Below, in pieces: positions 46,601-58,400 of a stretch of DNA of 64,000 nt (within the stretch, counting starts at the first letter, position 1; every line of letters starts with the position of its first letter). Under the pieces are notes generated by a model. The model did no database searches. It saw nothing but the letters and a program-made list of their open reading frames with translations, and had not been told where the DNA came from. This DNA is from Syngnathus acus (Eukaryota > Chordata > Actinopteri > Syngnathiformes > Syngnathidae). The stretch lies in contig NC_051096.1 of assembly GCF_901709675.1 (NCBI RefSeq), positions 4,305,001-4,369,000 of the forward strand, read 5' to 3'. The translations under genes and the position numbers were made by a program.

Positions 46601-49600
46601 GGACAAAACAAAAATAATTTCTGCTGTTAATCACTTTTTTTTTTTTCACGTACAACCCCAGACTCTCTGCAGCCGCTTTATGACCAAGGTGAGGGTCGAG
46701 TGGGGGAAATGGCTGAGTGAGTCGAGGATCTTGGGGGTCAAAGGTCAGCTCTGACGGAGAGCTGGAGAGATGAGGGATGAGGTCACCAGAGAGTATTCGG
46801 GATGGAGGTGAAGACACAAAGTGAGTATATAGGAAGAGAGGTGGGGGTGAGGGAGAAGATGATTGAAGTGGAGCAAAAAAAAAAAAAGAAAATGTCCATT
46901 AAATTGTAATTTCTTTCATTCTATTCAATTTCGTCTTGGCCTCCGAGACCAAATATCTTTAGTATTCCATACGTCGCCGTATGTGTGTCACATGTCCGCT
47001 CGCCCACCCAACGCATTATTGGTGGGCCATGTTGCCTTTGTCGCCACCTTGACCTTCTTTTTTTTTTTTTGCACTCATTCCATATTCAGAGCAGCAATCC
47101 AGGTCAGTTCTAATTATCGGGGTCCAATTGGAATTGACTTTTCAATTTTTGACGCCGTAGTGGTGAAAATCACAATGTGCCAAGGCTCCCCGGCGGCGTG
47201 ACTTAATATGCTTGATACATTCACCCCACTGCGCCAAGGCTTCGCATGTGTGATGTTAGGTGAAAAAAAGAAAAAAAAGACGGGGGGCAATTATTGTAAG
47301 TCACTCTAAGGTCAGCCGGGTGATCGGAGAGGTGTGTTTATATGGCAAACAGCTGTGTGAGTCTTTGGGCCAAGAGAATGCGTGTGCAGTCGAGTGTTAA
47401 AAAGGTGGGCGTGGCCTCGCTTCTCTGTCTTTGCTCGGGTCCGCAGTGCAGGGGGAAAGATTAGAACCGAAACGCTTCTTTTGAAGTTTGGTATTATAGA
47501 AAATGCAACACGCAGAGAGCAACCGTGCCTTGTAAAATGATGGAATATCAATGCGCTCAAACTGCAGTTTAGCATTCATGGGGCTCACACCCCTTTGAAA
47601 AATTCAATAGTGTTCTTTATTTAAATGAGGTCGAGGTGATGTAAAAAATAAAGTCCTGAGGTTGCGGGGATTTGTTGGGACGTCAGTGGCTGTCGGTATT
47701 TGTGAAATGTGGTAAATAAGATGACTAATTGTCCACTCACAGTAGACTCAGCTCTAATTAATGAAAGTGGCCTTAATAAGAGCCTGATGCAGAAATACCA
47801 AGAGGTCATTCCGGGGTAATATTTTAGTCTTGTTAAATGTCAGTGTCACTTAACAAGCTATGGCTCATCGCCTTCTAAAGTCATTTGGAAAATCATAGTT
47901 TGGATTCAAAGAGTCAGAGAGTCACGGGGGTTGTTGTCAGGTGACAAACAATATGGATTCTGGATGATGAAGCTTCTATAGAAGGCACAAACAACTTGAA
48001 CCCAAAACGATATTGCAGTTGAAGGTTGTAATATTTCCCAATTAAAATTCTCTGGAGTCACGCACGCAGCTTTTCCCCTGCTTGACCTAAAATTCCCTTC
48101 TGCTGCAGCAAAAACATTACTAACCTTCCTGCGGTTAAGAGAAAAGCTTTCACCACTGAACTTCTCTCAAGGCACTTTGAGCAAAAGCCGCATTTCGCAT
48201 TCATCGCCATCGTACCTCATCCTGCACACACTCTCAGCATATGCAAGCGTCCCTAATGAAGTGTCTATAGAGTGTCGCGTGTAGTAAAACTGACTTTGTG
48301 TGGCGTTGGCTTTGTATCAGCCCCCCAGCAGAACATTGTTACAGATCAACGACATCGACACACACACACGTACGGCACGCCACGCACACACTGGCACACA
48401 GTTGGGCTTGTTTACAGTTTAAACAGCAGGTGGCACAGATAACAACCACTTAATCCGCAGCCATTTGGATGATTGAATGTAACACCCAAAACGGGGGCTT
48501 TTCTTCTCTTCTTACTGCCGCTGCCAACGAGGAAGCAATGGTGTTTTAATCGTCATCCGTTCCGGCCATCTTTAAACTCCGTCGCAAGTCACGACTCGTG
48601 CGGTCATCACGTTTGCCGAAGTCATTGCAAGCCGACGGCCGCTCGGATCCGCACTGAATTGGATTTGGTTTTGCCCCGCTGTGTTTACAGCTGAGCAGCT
48701 TGAGCGGCAAGGTCAACTGTCGCTAAATATTTCCTGAGATTGACCGACGACAAGTCCAAGGTGTAGTTTTACACCAGCTGCGATAGGCAGGCGGGTTTTC
48801 CCAAGAGGATTTTAACGGTTATTTTTGATGCAAAGGCAAGAAAATGGTCTAAGTTACCGCCACCCTCAAATTTAATGAGAACGTCCTTGGTATTCTACAA
48901 AGCTATCAAAACAAAACGGCGCGAATATAATCAAACACAGACAGCGCCGTTCTTGCAATTAAACAAGCAAAGCTACCAGGTAATACCTTGAACTTGAAAA
49001 GTTTGATGAGGACTGGTTGGAAATGATCTCAAGGGACTACAGCTAAAAGATGTCGGCGCTAAAAAGAAGACATCTTTTCAATGCATCAAAAACGTCTCTT
49101 AAGGTGGCGGATCGGAACGGTCCTGCTTGTCCGAATCAGAAAGCAATACTCAAGTAAAAATCTCTCTCGGGAAATACGGCAACCCAACTTTTCCCGTGAC
49201 CAAGCAGCTGTTCTTCTAGTAGCTAGCTTTAGCGCCAGCCTTCTTTCTTCCCTTCCCGGTACTACGAGCAGCGATGAAAGCCAGTTGGTAAAATCTGCCT
49301 CTCGAGTTGCTCTTTGAAGAGCTTCCAAAACCTCCTTCTCTGTCGCTTGGCCGATAAAGACGACAAACGTTTTGCGAGCGTCGCCATCTTTGGGACAGCT
49401 GCCGCTTGCCTCGTCTTTGACGCCGGACAGATGTGCTTTGTCTTCCGTTCGGGCACTGCTTACTGCGCTTCTTGCCAACCCAGCAGGAGCACTTTCAAGG
49501 ATTTTTTTTTTTCCTGCTAATGGGAGTGGCGTACGCATGTGCATGCACCATCGCACGTCAAGTGTTTATTGGCAAGATATTCTCCCCAAGCATCAGATCA

Positions 49601-50056
49601 CTCATTTGTTGTACGGCCTTTGCCGGTTTTCATCAATGCCTTGTAATTAGAAAGTATAAGGGAGGAAGTGCTGTGACATATGAGAGAGGGGAAATAGAGG
49701 GAAATGGCAAGCAATGGAGCTTGAGTAAGGAAAGCCAGCAGGGGAAGGTTCCACTAGTCACCATAGCAACCCTTTATAGGACCCATCACCAATGCAATTA
49801 GGATGCCTTTGATGCAGGCACTCCAAGGAGCTTGGATGGAGATAAATAATACCATGAAGGAACATACATCATAAACAGTGCAGGTGAAGGGGCCAAAGTG
49901 TGTATTTAAAGATGTGGGATTTAAAAAGCGGATGCTATGTTCTTCGCCTAGCATTTTCTTAAGTCTCAATACGAGAACTTCATTTATGAGCTGACAAAGC
50001 GTATATCCAAAATATATGCAGTAGAAGCAAAAATTAGAAAAAATGTCACTACCTAA
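43623..50056. other. gene-free stretch; one long unexplained open frame
   Basis: No recognised exon. Low-complexity items are a poly-A at 44015-44030, a T-run at 45713-45728 and (CA)-type repeats at about 48358-48390. A 156-codon minus-strand frame (49086-49556) has a charged, coding-like C-terminal half but no recognised family. See the findings. Confidence 0.4.
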
Positions 50057-50340
50057 CATAGGTGTCAAACATAAGGCCCAGGGGCCAGATACGACTCGCC
50101 AAATCATTTTACGTGGCCCGCCCGCAAAGACAAATTGTGCATCGACTTCATGTGTCAATACTAAAATTACAAATTGTGTTTGCTTGTTGCTCGAAAATTT
50201 TATTAGCATTCATCTTTTTAAAATATTGTTATTAGTCTCTAATTTCAAAACTAGTTATTCATCAGTTTGTTGTTCATAATGGCACTCCGAAGGAAACTCT
50301 GACTACGATGCGGCCCGCCGCAAAAATAAGTGACACCCCT
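50057..50340 (+). mobile_element. hAT-type MITE, copy 3 (old)
   Basis: Starts cataggtgtcaaac and ends gtgacacccct, with the same 'ggccagatacg' and 'gcggcccgc' blocks as the copies at 15553 and 16586. It is more diverged, and I could find no matching 8-bp flanks, so it is an older insertion or an imprecise remnant. Confidence 0.75.
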
Positions 50341-50779
50341 GAAAGGTCAGATATGTTTCAAATTTGAGTGACTTTAAACATCCGAAACATCCAACTGTGA
50401 CATTTTTGCTTTCATTGTGGTATGCACATAAGAAATCTATGGCCCATCCAGAATCTTGAATTCTTTTACCGTTATTTGATTTTCCGCTAAAGCGAGCATA
50501 ACGACAGCATCAAGACAAAGCTCGCTCCCTTTTCCAACGCTAAAGCGGTGAAAGAATTAATGTTGGTGTGAACTCGCCCACCCCGATAAGACCTCCATTC
50601 TCTTCTTCTACATGTCATGCGGTGACTCAACCGCTCTTCCATCCATGTGGAAAATGTTAGGACACGAAGCAACGAGGATATCGAGGGCACGTTGATGACT
50701 TGTGTTGCACTCGAAGCGCTAGCGAGTGTTTATAATGTAGCATTTGCACTCCACTACCCAGATCCTGCGGCCCCCACGG

Positions 50780-51190
50780 GAAAATTGATTCCTGCTGCCT
50801 TTTCGCATTTCTATCTTTTCCTTCCATACTCGTTAGTCCTCTTAATGTCATCTACTCTTCATCTCTCACGCCAATGTCTTTATAATTCTGGTTCATCTCA
50901 TCGCTCACTTTGTTTAGTTGCCTCTTCCCTCTGGCTCTCTTGTCATGCCCGTTTTTATTTGATTGGTTCACTACAGTATCTCAACACGGCCACTATTTTT
51001 TGTCGCTACATCGTGGCCTCGCCGTCATCTTTTATCTTTTTGCTGCCCTTGTGTATACACCGAGCATCTGTCTAATCACCAATCGCTTTTTCTTGCGTCT
51101 CTTTTCCGTATTCCGCCGCGCCCTCCTCATCCTTCTCTGTTTGCGCCACTGCTGCCAAGTGTTATCCCTTCCTCCTCTTCTCCGTCTGTC
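50780..51190 (+). repeat. pyrimidine-rich tract
   Basis: A roughly 400-base stretch strongly enriched in C and T on the plus strand ('cctcctcttctccg', 'ctttttcttgcgtctctttt'). It creates several spurious open frames. No gene is supported. Confidence 0.4.
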
Positions 51191-51331
51191 TCTGTGTACC
51201 AGGTCCTGTCTTCAACCCACAGACTGGTTGACAAATAGATTACATCGCCAAAGACGCCACATCGCACATCTTTATTTAAGTACAAACACCTTTAAAAAAT
51301 AAAAATAAAAGAGTTCGCTTAGAATTCCAAA

Positions 51332-51741
51332 TACCGTATTTTCCGGACTAGAAGGCGCACCTAAAAACCTAAAATTTTCTCAAAAGCCGACAGTGCGCCT
51401 TATAGTCCGGTGCGCCTTATATATGGACCAAATTCTTAAATTTAAACTGGCCCGAAGCATTGTGTCATGAAATCAATCATAAGTGGCCCACTGAAGACTA
51501 TGAATCATGAATCAAAAAGACTATGGATCATTATTTTGTGATTATAAAGTCATTTGTTGCGTCTGAAGTTGAAATAAAAAAGATAATGATTTGATTTGGA
51601 TTAAAAATCTGACATGATGCAGTAATGGTGCGCCTTATAGTCCGGTGCGCCTTATATAAGGACAAAGTTTTAAAATGGGCCATTCATTGAAGGTGCGCCT
51701 TATAGTCCGGTGCGCCTTATGGTGCGCCGGAAAATACGGTA
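51332..51741. mobile_element. 'GGCGCACC' MITE, copy 4
   Basis: The body is 51334-51739 between TA (51332-51333 and 51740-51741). The ends are ccgtattttccggacta and gcgccggaaaatacgg. The variant 'CCGGACTA' replaces 'CCGCACTA' and the interior differs from copies 3 and 5, indicating a separate subfamily. Repeated 'gcgccttatagtccggt' units occupy the right third. Confidence 0.85.
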
Positions 51742-54700
51742 GGTCTTTTGTATGTTGAAAAAAAGTATTTAATCAAGACTAAATGGTACACCTATATTTT
51801 AAACAGACCTTGAAATTCGAGGCTTTTTCTCGGTTGATGTTGGCGCTCCCTCCTCGTGCATACAGTAAAGTACGTACTCGCTTGATTTATTATTTGTGAG
51901 CCAATGCAACATATGATGTTGATTGCCTCAGTCAAGGTTTGCAATGCGCAAGTGGCCTATGATTATGCAAGTGGAAAGTCGTGCTAAATAGGTAGCGCAA
52001 ACTGAGATGGCATTAGCGCTGTAAACAAGTCACTATTGGTCACAGATGCTTTTCCGAGACATGACCTCATAACTGTTTGGGATTTCAGTTCTCCAGTGAG
52101 CACAATGAAAAATTACTGAGCGTCACTATTCTGTTGTTGTTGTTTTTTTACTATTTATGTTTGATTGCTACGCTTGATTATGCAGCACGCACTGCATACT
52201 AAAAAGTCAGCCATGTGCATAATTTTAAATGAGAGGGAACCAAATGTGTCCCATCCACTTTAATTTGGACTATTTGATACTGACGCACAATGTAATAACA
52301 TCTTTGTGCATCAATTCTCTAAGGTGGGCAGGTATTCATTTAACCTGTCCTCTTTTTTTTTTTCAAATTCTATTTATTTATTCATTTATTTTTGTGTGTG
52401 TCTAACATCAGCTGGTTCACGCCATCTCATTTAATTTGTCATTATCGAGCCACATTTCACGGCACGAATGTATCTTTGCCCCTCGGTATTTCGTATCGCA
52501 CACATTAAGGTAATGGATATCATTTCACTGTGACAAATGCCCCTGAGGGTGTAGTTGAATTTAGAAAATCAGAAGAAAGAAAAAAAAAGTGAAGAAGATG
52601 GATGTCAACGTGTGGTGAGGACACTCAATGGAAAATGTGGGAGGGCTTCTTTGTCGCTTTGGCACATAGACACACACCGCTCCGAGTGTGACACATGTGG
52701 CCCCGGCGAGCAGGTGCTTCGGCCATAGAGTGAAAGAGAGTATGAAAAATTGATGTGGCCTACTTAGAGCATCTGAGCAGAGACCGTGGCGAGAGAGAGA
52801 GAGAGGGCGCTACGGCGGAATGATATTAGATTTTAGAGTCAAGCAAAGCGTATCTTTGCCTCCTTTGTGCATCACATCACATTGTGTGCACGCAGTTTTC
52901 TGCAAAAAAGTTGAAGTACTTTTTGCCCGCAGTCCCACATAGCTCTCATTAGCCCATCTCACACTTTTTCAACACTATTTAACCAAGTGCGGACTCTTTA
53001 GCTGCCCCCCTCCCCAACTATTGAAAGGCGATGGGGGAGGGGGAGTCAGCACAACGGAAAACGCTGCATGTTAATCAACGCTCGCCGACTCCACGACAAA
53101 CAGAGGAAGCCTCCTTATCCCGTTTTCTCCGAGGAATATGCTAACGACCAAACAAGGATTTATTTATTAGCGGTTATTGCATGTTGCCGAGCATATCGGT
53201 TGCGGGATTCATGCTGTCGTCAGCAGTTGGCTTACTGTAAAATTCACCTTCGCAAAACTTTCCCATTAAGTTGAAAGCAGCGATTCTCACTAATTAAAAA
53301 CTTTGCGCAGGGATGCAAAATCCGTTCCAGGGTCAGTTTTTATGGGTCGCACATTAGAGTAAAAGGCTTTATGGCAATTTTATTACTCATCAACCAGATA
53401 CTTATGATCTTGGCAAAGGGATTTTTAATTGATGTTTTTTTTTTTTTTAAATAAATGAATATCTCCTTAATCATCCGATTAAATATGCCGACTTCATGTT
53501 GACCCCAGATGTATGTTAACAGATTTGGACCTGAATATTTTATTTAGGGCTTGGGAAAAAAGACGTTTCAGATATTCTGGAAGTAATACCACCATTATTT
53601 GGACTTTGAAATATGAAGCTGGAAGTCTTTTGCTCCAAGCCATTTGCCTGCATACTTTATTTTGCTGGAGGATTTAATAACATATACTGACTCAACCTTG
53701 AAGTTAACAGAACATGTCGCTAATTATTTTATATTTATCCGCGGACCGTGTGGAAACTATTCAAATCCACGCAAAAACACCTTCATGTTTTAAGACCTAA
53801 TTGTCACCGTGACCCGGCATTAGCAACAAAGACAATAAGACTTAAGAAAAACCAGCTGACAGATGGTGTTAACTATAAGTACAAGAGGGTGACCTTTAAA
53901 AGTTTTCATTGTTGCAAAAGAGCAGAAGAACTTTTGGGATGATGTTGGTGAAATAATGATAATTAAGGTGACTTTTCTTCTGTAGGTGGGTGGGGGGGAG
54001 GCACAAGAAATATTCCACTGAAACTTTCAACCAATCCAGCATTTCAGAACGTGAGTCAAATGACAAGAGGATTTGCTCGCATGTCTTGCCCAATCTCTGC
54101 TTAAACCAACGTGCCTCTGAGGAAGAAAAGTTCATTTTGACATGAGGCGCAAATCTAACAGATGGAGATGTAGCTTGCGTGCGAATCCGATGGGTGTGGA
54201 TTTATTTTGCAGTTCCCTAATGAAAGCCAACACACGGGCACAGCTCATTTCTCCAAATATTTCTCATTTCAGTTTTCACCATCCATCTCCCTTAACGATG
54301 CAAAAAAGATATTGATAACTCTCAAATGTCGAGCTGTTTCTTTAAATACAAAACATAATAACTCACAAGTAACCAGTTAATCCCCTACTCCAAGTCTTTT
54401 CCTTTTTTTCAAGATGCTGTCCCTTTCCTGACTGCCCATTTAAGGATTTAAAAAGAGCTTCTTCAAGGCGTAGAGAAAATAATCCACTGTTTCCATAATC
54501 CTGCGTGGATGGATGCACTCAAGCCATCATTTGCACACATATGCATATTCAAATCAGGACACAGGCACGAGTACTTACACACACTTTAAACATGCTGCAG
54601 GCCTTCCTGGATAGTGACAAAATGACGTGATGGAGTGGACAGTTTACTTATGATAAACTAACACGGTTTCTAAAACTCCAAGCAGGTAGTGTGAGTACAA

Positions 54701-55082
54701 ACAATTTTTAGCCAATTAGCACACGATTATTTTCCGTTGTTCACGTCTCCCCGTGATCTTCAAGTGTCAAGAATTGCACTTTAAGTGTAAATTCAAGTGG
54801 GAAAGGTACGTCGAAATGCTCATGGTGTACGTTTTGGGGTTGTAATATCACACTTGAAGTTGTGATCAGATCGGAGTTGAGGTAGCAGCAAATTGAGTTC
54901 AACGAAAGAGAAAAGCACCAAAAGGAATAATACAAAAGTTAAATGAAGCTTCGGAATGATTTGTTGAACCACAGCTAGCTAGCTAGCGTCTTGAATCAAA
55001 TATCAGTCAAACAAATGGTATTCTGAGGACAACTATTTTGAAGGTTTGAAGATAAACAATAACTCCGCATTACACAAACAAA
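51742..55082. other. gene-free AT-rich stretch
   Basis: No supported exon. A short (GA)n tract is at 52791-52806 and T-runs are at about 52352 and 53437. Confidence 0.4.
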
Positions 55083-55458
55083 TACCGTATTTTCCGCACT
55101 ATAAGGCGCACCTAAAAACCTCCAATTTTCTCAAAAGCCGACAGCGTGCTTTATAATCCGGTGCGCCTTATATATGGACCAATATGGATTCGTGGATGAG
55201 GACCAATTTATTAAAGTACGTGTTTATTTTGTGTGATATTAACGTTTGAGCAATGTTGAGTTATTGATATATTGTTATTGTTTTCACTATTTCGAGTGTT
55301 ACTATATTGTGATGTGAACGTTTGAGCAACGTTGAGTTATTTATTCTATGCGCTTTATAATCCGGTTTGCCTTATATATGGACAAAGTTTTCAAATGGGC
55401 CATTCATTGAAGGTGCGCTTTATAATCCGGTGCGCCTTATAGTGCGGAAAATACGGTA
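55083..55458. mobile_element. 'GGCGCACC' MITE, copy 5 (full length)
   Basis: The body is 55085-55456 between TA (55083-55084 and 55457-55458). Both ends are near-perfect inverted repeats (CCGTATTTTCCGCACTATAA at left, gtgcggaaaatacgg at right). The core with two 'cgtttgagcaa(c/t)gttgag' blocks equals the reverse complement of the core of copy 3. Confidence 0.88.
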
Positions 55459-58400
55459 CATCTGAACCACAAAAGGTGTGCGGTTGCCCAACCTAGTTTG
55501 CATGTTTTTCTGTGTAGGAGCATTTATGCGCAGGCACAAAAAGGGCAGGAAGGCTCCCTGAAGGAAAGACCTCATTCCGAGGCCTTGCCTGTCGATATTA
55601 CTGCTACAAATCAGGGCTCGCCACTGCTGAGAGGAGCAAATACTCACACACAAACACACACACGCCGACTCCACTGGACAAGGGAATTATGACCAATCTG
55701 CCTGTTACTGCTCCCCTGCCACTTTAAACTACATGAGAGTCGTTGGAAGGCTCTCAGACTTATTGAGCATGTACATTATATGCTGATGCTCGGGTCCGTG
55801 TAGCAAACATGGTGCAGGGTGGGGAAACAGATGTGAGCAAATATAGTAAGCAAAATTCGTATGTTATTGCCACTATTCCTTTTTTTGCTTTCAATTACAT
55901 CATTGCAAGCAGCCACGGAAAAGTAGTGCAAAAATAGTACGTCTAATGTTTTTGTTTCTCCACTGTATTTATAACTCCAGTATGGTTACGTATTAAACTT
56001 TAAAGATGTAGTCGAAATGACTTTTGGCAAAACAGAACATTGGCAATTATTTCTGGAAAACTGACAAATGGGGATGTAGGAAGTTAATTTCCATGCTGAA
56101 GTAAGAACAGATCTGAAAGTTGAAAGACCAAAGATAACCGAGGCCAAAAATAAACTAGCAGAGGGAGCCGGATTGGAAATGTTTCCCAATCGTCATACTT
56201 AATTAGCATCTTGTTTTCTAATCAAGAACCATATCAAGTTACAACTGATAACATCCCTGTGATAACAAAGGTAAAAGAAAAAAAAAAAAGGTTGCAAGCA
56301 AGTCTCAAATCTTTTCAGGGACTGCGCCAGAGAAAGTCATTTTAACGCCTTTTGGGAATTTACTTTTCACTTCTCACCGTGATCCCACTGGCGGACCGCA
56401 AAGGGCTCAAACTCTCGTAGCGAGATCTTTGTTATCAGCCATCCATCTGTTCCACAAGCGCAAGACCTCTGCTGACATGGGGGAATTGAGTAAGTGGAAG
56501 AAACAAAGACGGGTGCGACAGATAGTGAGAGATCAACAGAGTCTTAGCACCAGTGGTGATAATGTGACTGGATGATTGGTTGGGGTGTCAGACGAGTTTG
56601 TGTCACAGCCGTGTCCATCTTCACACAAAATCAGACAGCCCCCCAAAACTCAATATTCCGACATGGCTCTATACTTCCTAAGCTTCAATACAGAAGACAT
56701 CCAAGTGGTCAATCTGGATGATGACATCACAGGAACTGAGTATTATATTCCTCTACTTGACTGAAACGAATACTTTTGGCATTCTCGCAGACTCTACCGC
56801 CCTTGGTCATTTTCCGGTCTTTGATTTTTCCCTATGATTAATTCATAACTACGTATTTTCACATACAGAGACACGTAAAACCACTGTTGGCCATCCGCTT
56901 TCAAAAACTTTGAATTGTTATGCATGCCCCGTCGTGTTTTGCTTATTGCCACTTCCCACGGTTTAATAAAGGCATCTTTATAAACGGAATAATTCATCGG
57001 CCGAAACGGCATCGTTGCCGGTTTGTTGACAGAAGCCTGTGATACCGTCATAAGACCGTGTTCATTACTTTTTAATGAATACGTTATTACTACTTCTCTA
57101 TTCTGAGTGTGCTACGTGTTTGATAGATTCAAAAAGAAGCACTCCAGAGTCGAAGGCATCAAAAGGAAGAGCGCGGCCAATGCTGACCTCTGGAGAAGCT
57201 CACCTTCACCGGGTCAAATCTGACCTTTGTCTTCCTCCTGCTCCAAGAAGGCTTTGATCCGTGGCGAAACGGCCGCGCTGGGCTTTGGTGACGCAACGGT
57301 CCTCTTGGAATTGATTTGGTTAAGGAGCCATTTGTTTTAATTAGCTAATGAATGGAGCTGGTTAAATTGGATGGATACTGGGACGAACATACGGATTGGC
57401 TGGAAAGCGAGTCAAATTGAAGCTGCCACTGAGTGCGTGTTGTATAATTTCATCTGGAGAAGATTTGGATTCAATTATTTTATTTGAAAATCAACTAATC
57501 GAGTTTAAATGCTCTTCAGAAGAGCTATCAGAAGCGTGATTAACAATCATTCCATGACGCGGAACTAGCGAGTTAATGAAGGAGAAGGAGCGGAACAAGA
57601 GGAAAGACCAAAGGCACAGCTGGAGAGGCTGAAGATGAACGGCAAGACAAACAGATGGTTTCAGCTTTCTTGCTTCGGGCATTTCATATTCACAGAAATC
57701 AGTGGGAGGTTGAAGCGGGGAGATGAAGATGATGAGTTCAAGTTGTGAATCTACATTTGTGTTTGCAAAAATACGAAGGACTGGTACGTCGGAGAGAAAA
57801 GTCAAGACTGACATTGGATCATGTCAGAAAATATACGGAAACAGATCTGGAGGTTAAAGGTCACCGCTTTTCCAGACTTGGTTTTTACCAATCCCCTTCT
57901 GGCATCATTGTCTTCTACCTGAACAAGAAGTTTCTCACCAATGACAGCAAATGATTCAAACAGAAACATCACTGGCCCGAAATCCTACGATGGAGTAGCG
58001 GTAAATATCTGATTGACAGCCTATTTCCCCTCTGGCACTTCACTTGGACACCCGCACACATTGATACTTTGCCAGGTTAAATGGGTAGTGAATGATGGAT
58101 GCTCGCGCCCATCTGCTCCGACCCGAGAGACAGCGGAGGACTCGTTCGGCTCAGCGAGCTGCGGGTCCGTCGTGACGTTTGAATACAGTCGACGCCTGGA
58201 CGAGATTTGCGTCTAGAGAGGAGAGCGTGGACTTTATTAAAAAGCCTCGTGACCTCCGCCGAGGTGATCTTCATTCCCGGTATGCTAATGAACGATGTGT
58301 ATTAGCCGCGGTGCTCCCGAGCTCGAAACGAATCTGTTTTTTTCTCCAGAGCGGGCACCTTGTCATTTTAATTTGTTTTAATTGCCGTGCTTGTGCCCCG

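Noticed and set aside
51334-51739. Repeated ATAAGGCGCACC-type units as a possible CRISPR-like array
   Set aside because: The units are irregular, in both orientations and bounded by terminal inverted repeats and TA; this is a MITE in a vertebrate genome.
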